Source of the DNA: JAVXTH01 sp036641395
GTDB taxonomy: Bacteria; Bacillota_I; Bacilli_A; Erysipelotrichales; Erysipelotrichaceae
Assembly (NCBI GenBank): GCA_036641395.1
Contig: JAVWEY010000009.1
Location: 1 to 41,448, forward strand
Direction: 5' to 3'
DNA: 41,448 bases
This document shows, in pieces, positions 26,799 to 34,548 of the stretch (the stretch's first letter is position 1; each line of letters opens with the position of its first letter). The notes under the pieces were generated by a model. The model saw only the letters and a list, made by a program, of their open reading frames with translations, searched no databases and had not been told where the DNA came from. The translations under genes and the position numbers were made by a program.

Positions 26799-26848
26799 AG
26801 GTATTCAATCATCCTTTGCGTATAGAGTAGTATAGAGGAGGTTATAGT

Positions 26849-26965
26849 ATGGGAAGCTATCTTACATATCTTGCGATTGCGGCAGGTATTGCTGCGATTG
26901 GTAAGATATTGTTTAGCGGTCGTGGTCGTTTTTCCTTTGGCGGTTTGAGTTTACGCTGGGGATAG
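26849..26965 (+). CDS. 38-residue small membrane protein, function unknown
   Basis: A short reading frame with a very strong site (GAGGAGG at about 26835-26841) and ATG at 26849. It encodes MGSYLTYLAIAAGIAAIGK, then a glycine/arginine-rich tail with ILFSGRGRFSFGG and LSLRWG. Residues 4-22 form one membrane helix; the tail is basic. It lies between a terminator and the membrane protein at 27022, in the same direction. I do not recognise the family. The good ribosome binding site and clean hydrophobic-then-basic design argue that it is real rather than chance. Confidence 0.65.
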   Translation: MGSYLTYLAIAAGIAAIGKILFSGRGRFSFGGLSLRWG

Positions 26966-27021
26966 TTAAAGCATCATATTAATGAATGTATTAGCATAGT
27001 CTTTACTGAGGTGATGCGCGC

Positions 27022-27447
27022 GTGGGGAATCGAAAACTAATTTACGGTTTTGCATTTGTTCTTGCGATTTTATTTAGTTCTTTTTATTATGTTGCATTTA
27101 CCACCTTTTCTCAACAGGAGAAAGTGGTGAAAAAGCATCATCTATACATGAATCAAATAGGCTTATATCGACAAGAGGAAAGTGTTAAACGAGTGATGGG
27201 AAACTTAGAAGCGGCGGGGTTAAGAGCTTATCGCAGTGTAAATGGTGAATTAACTGGTGTTGTAAGTGGGGTCAGCACTAATAAAAAAGAAACGATTGCA
27301 CAACAGAAGAAGTTGGATCAATTGCATATGAGTTATTTATTAAAAACGATATCGACAAATGATTCAAAGGTGGTAAACGCTATAAACAGCAAAGACTATG
27401 CTAATGCATTGGAGTTGATAAATGGTGAAAGTAAAGGAATTAAATAA
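27022..27447 (+). CDS. Single-pass membrane-anchored protein, unknown function
   Basis: Start is a GTG at 27022 with GAGGTGA at 27008-27014. The 141-residue product has a membrane helix at about 6-26 and an extracytoplasmic part with basic, helical stretches and a segment around 60-85 (NLEAAGLRAYRSVNGELTG) reminiscent of SPOR-like folds, followed by another helix-rich region. The SPOR link is weak and unproven. The last 26 bases overlap radC, so the two genes are translated together. Confidence 0.75.
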   Translation: MGNRKLIYGFAFVLAILFSSFYYVAFTTFSQQEKVVKKHHLYMNQIGLYRQEESVKRVMGNLEAAGLRAYRSVNGELTGVVSGVSTNKKETIAQQKKLDQLHMSYLLKTISTNDSKVVNAINSKDYANALELINGESKGIK

Positions 27448-28105
27448 AGATGAACGGCCTCGTGAAAAAGCATTATTAAATGGAATTGAGTCTTTATCAA
27501 ATCGTGATTTATTAGCAATTATTATTCGCAGTGGAACTCAAGGAAGCAGTGCAATGCAATTAGCTGATCGGATATTGATGATGGGAAACTCTCTATCAAA
27601 TATCTTATCACTTGATATTAATTCATTAACTAAGATTAAAGGAATCAAAGAAACGAAAGCTTTACAAATATTATCATGCTTTGAGTTAAGTAAACGGATT
27701 GCTTTTGATACGTGTCGACAAGATGAAATACAAGTGAATCATCCTAAAGTAATCGTTGATTGGCTAAATAAACAAATTGGATTTTCTTCACAAGAACATT
27801 TCATTGTAGTTTTTTTAGATAATAAAAATCATATTATTGCTTATAAAACATTATTCATTGGCTCTTTAAATGCGAGTGTTGTTCATCCTCGAGAAGTTTA
27901 TAAAGAAGCGATTGAAAAGAAGGCGGCAAAAATTATGGTTGCTCATAATCATCCAAGTGGAGACCCTCAACCTAGTGAAAATGATATTATCACAACCCGT
28001 TGTCTAAAAGAAACAGGTGATATTGTTGGTATTCCATTATTAGATCATATTATTGTCGGAAAAAATGACTACATAAGTTTTGCGCAAAAATTACTTATTG
28101 ATTGA
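27422..28105 (+). CDS. radC: RadC family protein (JAB/MPN metal-binding domain)
   Basis: The 227-residue protein has an N-terminal helix-hairpin-helix-like region (about 20-95, with LLAIIIRSGTQG) and a C-terminal JAB1/MPN-type domain with HPREVYKEA and the metal site AHNHPSGDPQPSENDI (His175, His177, Asp188). RadC's role in DNA repair is disputed; the metalloprotease-like or nuclease-like activity is not established. In Bacillus radC precedes mreB-mreC-mreD-minC-minD; here it precedes mreC directly. The ATG at 27422 lies inside the preceding gene. Confidence 0.94.
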   Translation: MVKVKELNKDERPREKALLNGIESLSNRDLLAIIIRSGTQGSSAMQLADRILMMGNSLSNILSLDINSLTKIKGIKETKALQILSCFELSKRIAFDTCRQDEIQVNHPKVIVDWLNKQIGFSSQEHFIVVFLDNKNHIIAYKTLFIGSLNASVVHPREVYKEAIEKKAAKIMVAHNHPSGDPQPSENDIITTRCLKETGDIVGIPLLDHIIVGKNDYISFAQKLLID

Positions 28106-28130
28106 AGTTCTAAGCTTTTAACTATATAAT
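28102..28130 (+). promoter_or_regulatory. Sigma-A promoter for mreC-mreD-minC
   Basis: TTGAAG (28102-28107) and a perfect TATAAT (28125-28130) have a 17-base spacer, with the -35 overlapping the radC stop codon. The leader would be about 20 bases and contain the GAAGGTGAT site of mreC. Confidence 0.75.
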
Positions 28131-28159
28131 AAATAAGTAGTGATTGTGAAGGTGATTTG

Positions 28160-28996
28160 ATGTCGAGATTTACTCGTTTCCAAAAAATAGTAATTGGTTT
28201 TATCTTATTTTTTACGCTATTCGGGTTCATAAGTAAAAACATGCAAGATGGTAATCTTGTTAGTAAGTTTGGTTATGATGCTTTTACAATGCTGAAATAT
28301 TCGTTAATAGATCATCCAGTTGAAACACTTAAAAACTGGACGAGTGATTTTTCTTCGCTTTGGAATGCGAAAATAGAGAATGATAAATTAAAAGAAGAGT
28401 TAGCACAAGAAAAGATGTATGCTGTTAGTAATCAAGAATTGATTCGTGAAAAGAATGAATTATTAGCATTAAACAAAATGAATGAATCTCTGTCTCAGTA
28501 TGAAAAGATAAGTGCAAATGTTATGAATCGTGATGAAACAATGTGGAATTCACATATCACCATTAACCGTGGTTCAAAAGATAATATTAAAAAAGATATG
28601 GCAGTTGTATCAAATCAAGGCTTAATTGGTTGTGTTGAGAGTGTTAATTTAAAAACAAGTGTTGTTAAACTACTAACAAGCGAAGACCGCAAACAAAAAG
28701 TCAGCGTAAAAATAGCGATTAGTGATACTGAAAGTACGGAAGGTATTCTTGATTACTATGATAGTGATCAAGGCGTCTTTATTGTGAAATTATTTTCTAA
28801 TAATGAACAAGTTAAGAAAAACATGAATGTTATTTCATCTGGTTTAGGTGGAAAATATCCTAGTGGTTTATATATTGGTAAGATTAAAAAAGTAACGGAA
28901 TTAGAAAATCAAATTGGTAAGATGTTATTAGTAGCTCCTGGAGCAGATTTCATGAACTTCCATTATGTTAGTGTTATCAATCGTGTGGAGGAATAA
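28160..28996 (+). CDS. mreC: Rod shape-determining protein MreC
   Basis: MreC is a bitopic elongasome protein that links MreB-directed wall synthesis to penicillin-binding proteins. The 278-residue product has a short cytoplasmic end, a membrane helix (about 9-26), a coiled coil (about 70-105, WNAKIENDKLKEELAQEK) and the beta-barrel MreC domain with the conserved NRGSKDNIKKDMAVVSNQGLIG segment. A TTG three bases upstream is in frame, but the GAAGGTGAT spacing favours the ATG. mreD follows two bases later. No mreB precedes it. Confidence 0.93.
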   Translation: MSRFTRFQKIVIGFILFFTLFGFISKNMQDGNLVSKFGYDAFTMLKYSLIDHPVETLKNWTSDFSSLWNAKIENDKLKEELAQEKMYAVSNQELIREKNELLALNKMNESLSQYEKISANVMNRDETMWNSHITINRGSKDNIKKDMAVVSNQGLIGCVESVNLKTSVVKLLTSEDRKQKVSVKIAISDTESTEGILDYYDSDQGVFIVKLFSNNEQVKKNMNVISSGLGGKYPSGLYIGKIKKVTELENQIGKMLLVAPGADFMNFHYVSVINRVEE

Positions 28997-28998
28997 TT

Positions 28999-29556
28999 AT
29001 GAAAGTCCATGCTCTGTTTGTCTTTTGTTGCTTTTTAATTGATGGTGTTCTAACGGTTTTATTTCCATCAAATTATTTATTAAATCAAACAATCTTTATC
29101 CCTTGTTTAGGTTTTAGTGCGATGGTGCTTACGATTCGTAAATTTAATTTTGTGAATGCTTGTTTATTTGCCTGTTGTTTCGGAATGTTTTATGATTTCT
29201 TCTATGCTAGAACCTTTATGCTTTATATGATAATATTCACACTAGTTGCGATGATTGTATATTTTTGGAGTAAACATATGATGGATACGATGATTGAGTT
29301 GCTCGTTTTATCAATTTCGACCATCTTCGTCAAGGAACTTATGGTATATTGGGTAATGTCCTTACAACATCATACCTTGATGACACTGAGTGAATGGTTT
29401 GTTAATCGAGAATTTATTACCTTAATAGGTAATGGAGTTCTTGTTATTATCGTTGTATTCCTTGGAAGAATTAAAGATGATTATCTTCAATTGAAAGATA
29501 GTAGGATTCGAAAAGAGGAACGATTAGAATGGGTGAAATTATTATCAAAGCATTAA
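28999..29556 (+). CDS. mreD: Rod shape-determining protein MreD
   Basis: A 185-residue integral membrane protein with about five or six helices, the size and hydrophobic pattern of MreD (FLIDGVLTVLFPSNYLLNQ near the start). MreD acts with MreC and RodA in the elongasome. Identification rests mainly on position between mreC and minC plus topology, since the family is weakly conserved. Its end overlaps minC by 28 bases. Confidence 0.85.
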   Translation: MKVHALFVFCCFLIDGVLTVLFPSNYLLNQTIFIPCLGFSAMVLTIRKFNFVNACLFACCFGMFYDFFYARTFMLYMIIFTLVAMIVYFWSKHMMDTMIELLVLSISTIFVKELMVYWVMSLQHHTLMTLSEWFVNREFITLIGNGVLVIIVVFLGRIKDDYLQLKDSRIRKEERLEWVKLLSKH

Positions 29557-30113
29557 ATGATGCTTATGTAGTTAAAATTGGAAATGAAGAATTTTATGAA
29601 ATAAAAAATGAATTAAGTAAAAGGCTACAAATTTGTGCTTCTTTAAAAGGGGGTACTTTTGAAGCCTTTTTTGATATTAAAAGAGAAGTAAATAGCGAAT
29701 ATTTATATTCGTTGTTTACTTTATGTAAGGAATATCATATTTGTGTTTTAGGTTTTAAAGATCAAAAATCAAAATTACCCATTAAAATTATGAAAGAACC
29801 TTTACATAGTGGCCAAGATTATTTCTTTGTTGAACCTATCTTATTATTAGGTAATATTCCTCGTGATACATATGTTTGTTGTTATGAATCAATCTATGTG
29901 ATGGGTGAGATTTGTGGCAAGGTTGATGTAATCCATAAAGATAGCAGCGTGAATGCAGCAATTTGTAATCATGCTTTTATTCGTATTCATGACAGTGCTT
30001 ATGTAAATGTGACAAATTATGCGCCTTTATGCCTCTATTATAATAAGCGAAGCATTATTTTAAAAGCATATAAAACGAATCAAGATATTCATGATTCATT
30101 CATTCATGCTTAA
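29529..30113 (+). CDS. minC: Septum site-determining protein MinC
   Basis: MinC blocks FtsZ assembly away from mid-cell when bound to membrane-attached MinD. The 194-residue product has a divergent N-terminal domain (about 1-95) and a C-terminal beta-helix domain (about 98-185) with LHSGQD, LLGNIPRDTYV, YVMGEICGKVDV and AAICNHAFIRI, matching the MinC pattern of repeated glycines. It is short and divergent, but the position before minD supports it. A GAGGAA site lies inside the mreD end. Confidence 0.87.
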   Translation: MGEIIIKALNDAYVVKIGNEEFYEIKNELSKRLQICASLKGGTFEAFFDIKREVNSEYLYSLFTLCKEYHICVLGFKDQKSKLPIKIMKEPLHSGQDYFFVEPILLLGNIPRDTYVCCYESIYVMGEICGKVDVIHKDSSVNAAICNHAFIRIHDSAYVNVTNYAPLCLYYNKRSIILKAYKTNQDIHDSFIHA

Positions 30114-30155
30114 TCTATTTGCTTTTAAACATTAACTGTGAGGAGGAATGCTTGA

Positions 30156-30932
30156 ATGTCTCAAACAATTGCAATAACATCGGGTAAAGGTGGTGTTGGT
30201 AAGAGTAGTGTTTGTGTTAATCTAGGAATGGTGCTAGCATCACTTGGTAAGCGGGTTTGTTTAATTGATGTTGATTTAGGTTTAAAGAATTTGGATGTGA
30301 TGTTAGGTTTAGAGAATCGAGTCCTTTATGATTTAAAAGATGCAATGGAAGGGCGCTGTCCACTTAATAAAGCAATCCTAAGAGACAAAAGAGAACCTAA
30401 TCTATATTTATTACCTGCATGTAAATCGGTTAATCTAAAGGAATTCTATGGGGAAGATTTGAAATTAGTTGTAACTGAATTAAAAAAGAATTTTGATTTT
30501 ATTTTGTTAGATACACCAGCGGGGATTGAATCCGGATTTTCGCATTCCATTGCTTGTGCAGATCAGGTAATACTTGTAACAACGCTTGATATAACAGCAG
30601 TTCAAGATGCTGATCGAATCATTGGTATCTTGATGAAAGAAGATATCGATAAGATTCAATTAGTTGTGAATCGAATGAATCCTCATTATATTGAAAAAGG
30701 GATTAGTATTAAATTAAAAGATGCTCTTGATTGGTTATCAATTGATTTATTAGCCTATGTATTTGATGATGAAAATGTCATGCGTAGTAATAATCGTGGT
30801 ATCCCTTTATCACTTGATAAACATTCTAGTATTTATGAATGTTTTGAAGTAATGGCTAAGCGATTACTTGGTGAAACAATTGCCCTTCCTAAATATAAAG
30901 AGAAAGGGTTTCTACAGAAGCTTTTTGGTTAA
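30156..30932 (+). CDS. minD: Septum site-determining ATPase MinD
   Basis: MinD is a membrane-cycling ATPase that recruits MinC. The 258-residue protein has the deviant Walker A motif SGKGGVGKSS (9-18; Lys11 and Lys16), LIDVDLGLKNLDVMLGLENR, the switch motif LLDTPAGIESGF, and a C-terminal amphipathic membrane-targeting helix (KEKGFLQKLFG). A GAGGAGG site precedes the ATG. No minE is present, and a DivIVA-type partner is not in the window. Confidence 0.96.
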   Translation: MSQTIAITSGKGGVGKSSVCVNLGMVLASLGKRVCLIDVDLGLKNLDVMLGLENRVLYDLKDAMEGRCPLNKAILRDKREPNLYLLPACKSVNLKEFYGEDLKLVVTELKKNFDFILLDTPAGIESGFSHSIACADQVILVTTLDITAVQDADRIIGILMKEDIDKIQLVVNRMNPHYIEKGISIKLKDALDWLSIDLLAYVFDDENVMRSNNRGIPLSLDKHSSIYECFEVMAKRLLGETIALPKYKEKGFLQKLFG

Positions 30933-30955
30933 TAGTAGTTTTTTTTAATAAAAAA

Positions 30956-30964
30956 TGTTAGAAT
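30956..30964 (+). promoter_or_regulatory. Candidate extended -10 promoter for the AI-2E family gene
   Basis: TGTTAGAAT lies between minD and the permease gene, about 25 bases before the ATG. The AT-rich upstream stretch has no clear -35. Confidence 0.4.
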
Positions 30965-30988
30965 AGCCATGGGAAGTAGGTGAAGTGA

Positions 30989-32080
30989 ATGATTCGTACT
31001 TTACTTAAAAAAATAGATGAAAAAATATCATTGCCTTTACTTACAAAAGTAGGTGCAACGCTTTTAATCTTATATTTATTAAAAGCAACAACTACTGTAT
31101 GGGGTACTTGGGTTTCTACCATCATAGCAATATTAGAACCATTCATAATTGGTTTTGTCTTAGCTTATGTAATTTCTCCTTTAATTGAATTTCTTCAAAA
31201 AAAGGGTGTACCTAAGAACTTATCAATTATTATTTTTTGGTTGATCGTACTTGCTATGTTAGCTTTATTAACTTTTGTTTTATTACCAATTATCTATGAT
31301 AAAATTGTTGCATTTTTAGGCTCATTAGTAGATGGAGTACGTTGGGTAAATATTAAATTAAATGAATTTATACATCCAAAGGAAGAAATAACAATTATTG
31401 ATAGTTTATCTGCTACCATTATTAAGTTCTTAGAATCTTATGAAACTTGGTTACCTGGAGTTGTATCTTCTTTACCAGGCTTTATGAATACTTTTCTTAA
31501 TGTATTCACTACTACTTTATTTTCTATTATTATCGCAATTTATATGTTATTTGATTTTGATAAAATCAAAGTTAATATTAAAAAAATAACGAGTTTCTTT
31601 TCAAAGAATAATGAAATGTATTTAAGTGAAATAAATGAAGATGTTAGTGTTTATATAAAATCATTATTAATCTTAATGGTAATTAAGTTCATTGAATACT
31701 CAGCCTTTTATTTTCTAGTTGGGCATCAGGATTGGCTCGTTGTTGCGATCTTGACGGCAATTGGGGTGATGGTGCCATATCTTGGTGGTACGATTGCAAA
31801 TGGTATCGCAATCTTAACAGCATTAACATTAGCACCAGGAAGAATATTGGCATTACTTGTTGGTATTGTAATCTTGTCAAATGTAGATGCTTATGTTATA
31901 TCACCGCTTATTCATAAGAAACGTAGTTATTTAGGACCACTAACAACCTTGTTTGCGGTATTTGCAGGTGGTGTAATCTATGGTGGAATTGGAATTATGG
32001 TAAGTGTTCCTTTCGCAATTGCGATTCGCTCTGCCTTTAAAGTTTATAATGAATTGAATGATACTACGATTGATTTTTAA
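30989..32080 (+). CDS. AI-2E family membrane permease
   Basis: The 363-residue protein belongs to the widespread AI-2E (TqsA/YdiK/YtvI) family. Membrane pairs occur near the start (about 22-75), then a soluble loop (about 105-150), then helices through 350, with the conserved GVMVPYLGGTIANGIAIL and LIHKKRSYLGPLTTLFAVFAGG segments. Members export autoinducer-2 or act as Na+/H+ antiporters; the substrate here is unknown. It sits between minD and the spoIVFA-like gene. The terminator begins in its stop codon. Confidence 0.9.
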   Translation: MIRTLLKKIDEKISLPLLTKVGATLLILYLLKATTTVWGTWVSTIIAILEPFIIGFVLAYVISPLIEFLQKKGVPKNLSIIIFWLIVLAMLALLTFVLLPIIYDKIVAFLGSLVDGVRWVNIKLNEFIHPKEEITIIDSLSATIIKFLESYETWLPGVVSSLPGFMNTFLNVFTTTLFSIIIAIYMLFDFDKIKVNIKKITSFFSKNNEMYLSEINEDVSVYIKSLLILMVIKFIEYSAFYFLVGHQDWLVVAILTAIGVMVPYLGGTIANGIAILTALTLAPGRILALLVGIVILSNVDAYVISPLIHKKRSYLGPLTTLFAVFAGGVIYGGIGIMVSVPFAIAIRSAFKVYNELNDTTIDF

Positions 32081-32108
32081 GATGAAGCGTAATGCTTTAT
32101 CTTTTTTT
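32079..32108 (+). terminator. Rho-independent terminator overlapping the AI-2E gene stop codon
   Basis: AAGATGAAGC (32079-32088) pairs with GCTTTATCTT (32094-32103) with one G-U pair around a 5-base loop, followed by Ts to 32108. Confidence 0.87.
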
Positions 32109-32134
32109 CTATTCTATCAATGATTATCCTTGCA

Positions 32135-32140
32135 TATAAT
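32135..32140 (+). promoter_or_regulatory. Candidate -10 element for the spoIVFA-like gene
   Basis: A perfect TATAAT lies 20 bases before the chosen ATG. The -35 at 17 bases (TTCTAT) is poor. Its position implies that an in-frame TTG at 32130 would lie upstream of the transcript. Confidence 0.45.
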
Positions 32141-32159
32141 AATCATGGGAGTGAATAGA

Positions 32160-32732
32160 ATGAATGATCGAAATCATGTTCGAAAAAGAATTCAAAAACG
32201 TAAATTTAGAGAGGAAAATCAAAAACAATCGCATCCTTTTTTTAACTTTTTTTATCGACTTACGATTTCAATTATGATCCTGAGTGTTGGCTGTTTAACT
32301 TATGCCATCAATGATAAAGTTGGAATTAAAAACATTACAAAAGACTTAGCAAACCTAAATTTTAATAAAATTAGTTCATGGTTACCTTTTGAAACTTGGT
32401 TTTCTTTAAAAGATGAAACGGTAACTGCCAAACCATCTTATTCTTTATTAAAAGAAAACTTATATACAAATGGAACAAATACAGTTTATTCTTTGATGGA
32501 CGGGGTTATTCTATATGTGCAAAAAGATAAAGATAACCATTACTTAGTTTCCATTGCTCATGACAATGGAATTGTCGCTTCTTATGGGAATTTGTTAAGC
32601 TGTGAATCAAAAATAAACGAACGAATACTAAAAGACGATATTATTGGTTCTTATAAAGATAATATTACATTAACATTAATTAAAGATAAAACTGAAGTAA
32701 ACCTTGAAGAAGCTCTTGCTGCCAAAGTTTAA
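32160..32732 (+). CDS. SpoIVFA-like membrane protein with degenerate LytM/M23 domain
   Basis: The 190-residue protein has a very basic N-terminus, one membrane helix (about 34-52) and a C-terminal domain (about 110-190) that reads like a LytM/M23 fold: YSLMDGVILYVQKD, YLVSIAHDNGIVASYGNL and KDDIIGSYKDN. The zinc ligands of active M23 enzymes are missing. This is the design of SpoIVFA, the inhibitor/scaffold for the SpoIVFB protease in Bacillus sporulation. The next gene is a SpoIVFB-like protease, and the pair lies downstream of minCD as in Bacillus. GGGAGTGA at 32147-32154 fits the ATG at 32160. The sporulation role is inferred. Confidence 0.75.
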   Translation: MNDRNHVRKRIQKRKFREENQKQSHPFFNFFYRLTISIMILSVGCLTYAINDKVGIKNITKDLANLNFNKISSWLPFETWFSLKDETVTAKPSYSLLKENLYTNGTNTVYSLMDGVILYVQKDKDNHYLVSIAHDNGIVASYGNLLSCESKINERILKDDIIGSYKDNITLTLIKDKTEVNLEEALAAKV

Positions 32733-33498
32733 GATATCTTATCTTTGGTTTCCTTTCTTATGGTTAGGTTATTTAAGTCATAGTTTATTCATTATCTTTA
32801 TTATTTTTATAATGTTAATGTTTCATGAACTTGCACATCTGTTAGTCGCAAGGTATTTTCATTATAAAATAAGTAATATTATTTTATATCCTTTTGGAAT
32901 TGGAGCCCAAATTGAATCAATTGGGTGGGGAAATGTTTATCATGAATTATTAATCTTAATTAGTGGTCCAACGATGCATTTAATCTATCCATTTTGTTTT
33001 TTACTATGTAAACAAACAAATATAATATCACCTAATTTTTATAACTATTTAATACATCTAAATTTTTCTATTTTAATATTTAATTTATTACCAATTTATC
33101 CACTAGATGGAGGTAGAATATTATCATCTTTATTTCATTTTATAATGCCATTTCATTTAGCACAAAAGTCTACTCTATTTTTTTCATTGTTTCATTTATG
33201 TTTTATCTTTTTATATTTCATAACTTTTAATATTTCATCGATTATTGTAATGCTGTTTTTACTTATTCAAATTATTATTGCTTATCATCAGCGAAATTAT
33301 ACAAGAAGACAGTTTTATTTTTATCGGAAATATCATCCGGTATCTTATAAAATCTATGCTCATCCTTATCAAGATATCTATCGTCAACGTTATAATTTAA
33401 TCAAGTGTCGTAATGTTTGGATGAAAGAAGAAGATTGGTTGGATTATTATCTTGGTGATTTTGTGAAAATAGATCCTCAACACTTTACAATATTATGA
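32704..33498 (+). CDS. SpoIVFB-like site-2 family (M50) intramembrane metalloprotease
   Basis: The 264-residue membrane protein has the zinc motif HELAH (His41, Glu42, His45) in an early helix and the third-ligand motif LPIYPLDGGRIL (Asp135), both standard for M50B site-2 proteases. The N-terminal KISYLWFPFLWLGYL layout and about six helices match SpoIVFB, but the C-terminal CBS domain of Bacillus SpoIVFB is replaced by a short tail rich in Tyr, Arg and Trp. Start is a TTG within the end of the preceding gene, with TTG 32716 as an alternative; no clear ribosome site is seen, so coupling is likely. In sporulating relatives it cleaves pro-sigma-K. Confidence 0.85.
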   Translation: MKKLLLPKFKISYLWFPFLWLGYLSHSLFIIFIIFIMLMFHELAHLLVARYFHYKISNIILYPFGIGAQIESIGWGNVYHELLILISGPTMHLIYPFCFLLCKQTNIISPNFYNYLIHLNFSILIFNLLPIYPLDGGRILSSLFHFIMPFHLAQKSTLFFSLFHLCFIFLYFITFNISSIIVMLFLLIQIIIAYHQRNYTRRQFYFYRKYHPVSYKIYAHPYQDIYRQRYNLIKCRNVWMKEEDWLDYYLGDFVKIDPQHFTIL

Positions 33499-33538
33499 AA
33501 ATTTCAATTGAATAAACTAGGTTGTTCTATTGAATTTA

Positions 33539-33547
33539 TGGTATAAT
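33539..33547 (+). promoter_or_regulatory. Extended -10 promoter for the ZnuA-like gene
   Basis: TGGTATAAT lies just before the GAGGAGG site (33555-33561). It excludes an in-frame ATG at 33530 as the start, since that would lie upstream of the transcript. Confidence 0.6.
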
Positions 33548-33568
33548 TTAACGCGAGGAGGACTGATT

Positions 33569-34525
33569 ATGAAAAAGAAACTCTTACTCGTAGCACTTTT
33601 GGGCATTTCTTTATTGAGTGCTTGCAGTCCAAGTAAACCAAAGATTTGTTCTAATGTATATCCGATTCACTATTTGATAACGCAAATTGGTGGAGATTAT
33701 GTTGATACATGTACTATATCTGATAATACAATTATTCAAAGAGCACAAATTAAGAAGGATTTTAAAGAAGAATTGAAGAAGGCAGACGCCCTATTTTATA
33801 TTGGTGGTTTAGCTCCTTATATGGAACTATATCTTGATGATATCCGTTCTACCGATGTAAATATGGTAGATTTAGGAACAAGAAGTTTTATTTATAAATT
33901 TCAACGTTATACAACTTCTAATCTTAGTGGTAATGAAGTAACAAGTGAAACTCCTTATTATGAAGGGGATGCTTTTGCTTTACTTGATGTATATAATAAA
34001 GATCCAATGATTTGGTTAGATCCAATCGCAATGACATCAATGGGCTCTACGGTTCGTGATTATTTGATTAAAGAATATCCTGAATATACGAAAGTATTCC
34101 AAGATAATTACAATAAGATGGAATATGATATGGCTCGCTTAGATAGTGAATTCCAAGGATTAAAGGATAATAATAAGCCAATTAAAATTGTTACAATGTC
34201 ACCAAGTTTTGGTTATTGGCAAAAGCCTTATGGTATTCAAATATATCCAGTTGTACTATCTAAATTTGGTGCACTACCAAGTGATGCTCAGTTAAAAGAA
34301 ATCAAACAAAGAATTATTAGTGATGGGGTACGATACATTGCTTATGAAGAAAATATGCCGGAAGATATGAAAGTATTATATGAACAGATTAAATCAGAAT
34401 TAGGTTTGATTAGTGTGAATCTATCTAATATTTCTTCAATAACTAGCAATGATATTAAAGCAAATAAGAATTATTTATCGATCATGTATGAAAACTTAAA
34501 TAATTTAGAAACGATTGAACGTTAA
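33569..34525 (+). CDS. ZnuA/TroA-family lipoprotein lacking canonical metal ligands
   Basis: A 318-residue predicted lipoprotein: signal peptide with lipobox LLSAC (Cys19), then a two-lobed metal-binding-receptor fold with VYPIHYLITQIGGDYV, ADALFYIGGLAPYM, DPMIWLDPIAM and MSPSFGYWQKPYGI. In metal-binding family members the histidines lie in PHxYEP, DPHxWLDP and HxAFGY. Here the first region is IIQRAQI, the second has Met147, and the third has Ser211, so all three usual His ligands are absent. No ABC ATPase or permease lies beside it. It may be a degenerate or repurposed binding protein. GAGGAGG at 33555 sets the ATG at 33569. Confidence 0.8.
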   Translation: MKKKLLLVALLGISLLSACSPSKPKICSNVYPIHYLITQIGGDYVDTCTISDNTIIQRAQIKKDFKEELKKADALFYIGGLAPYMELYLDDIRSTDVNMVDLGTRSFIYKFQRYTTSNLSGNEVTSETPYYEGDAFALLDVYNKDPMIWLDPIAMTSMGSTVRDYLIKEYPEYTKVFQDNYNKMEYDMARLDSEFQGLKDNNKPIKIVTMSPSFGYWQKPYGIQIYPVVLSKFGALPSDAQLKEIKQRIISDGVRYIAYEENMPEDMKVLYEQIKSELGLISVNLSNISSITSNDIKANKNYLSIMYENLNNLETIER

Positions 34526-34546
34526 AAAAAGGCCTAGGCCTTTTTT
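34525..34546. terminator. Bidirectional terminator between convergent genes
   Basis: A perfect palindrome, six As, GGCC, TA, GGCC, six Ts, forms a 9-bp stem with a 4-base loop. It serves the ZnuA-like gene on the plus strand and the hydrolase on the minus strand. Confidence 0.9.
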
Positions 34547-34548
34547 CT

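Noticed and set aside
33530..33568. Upstream ATG for the ZnuA-like lipoprotein
   Set aside because: It lies before the extended -10 promoter and would bury the lipoprotein signal; GAGGAGG fits ATG 33569.
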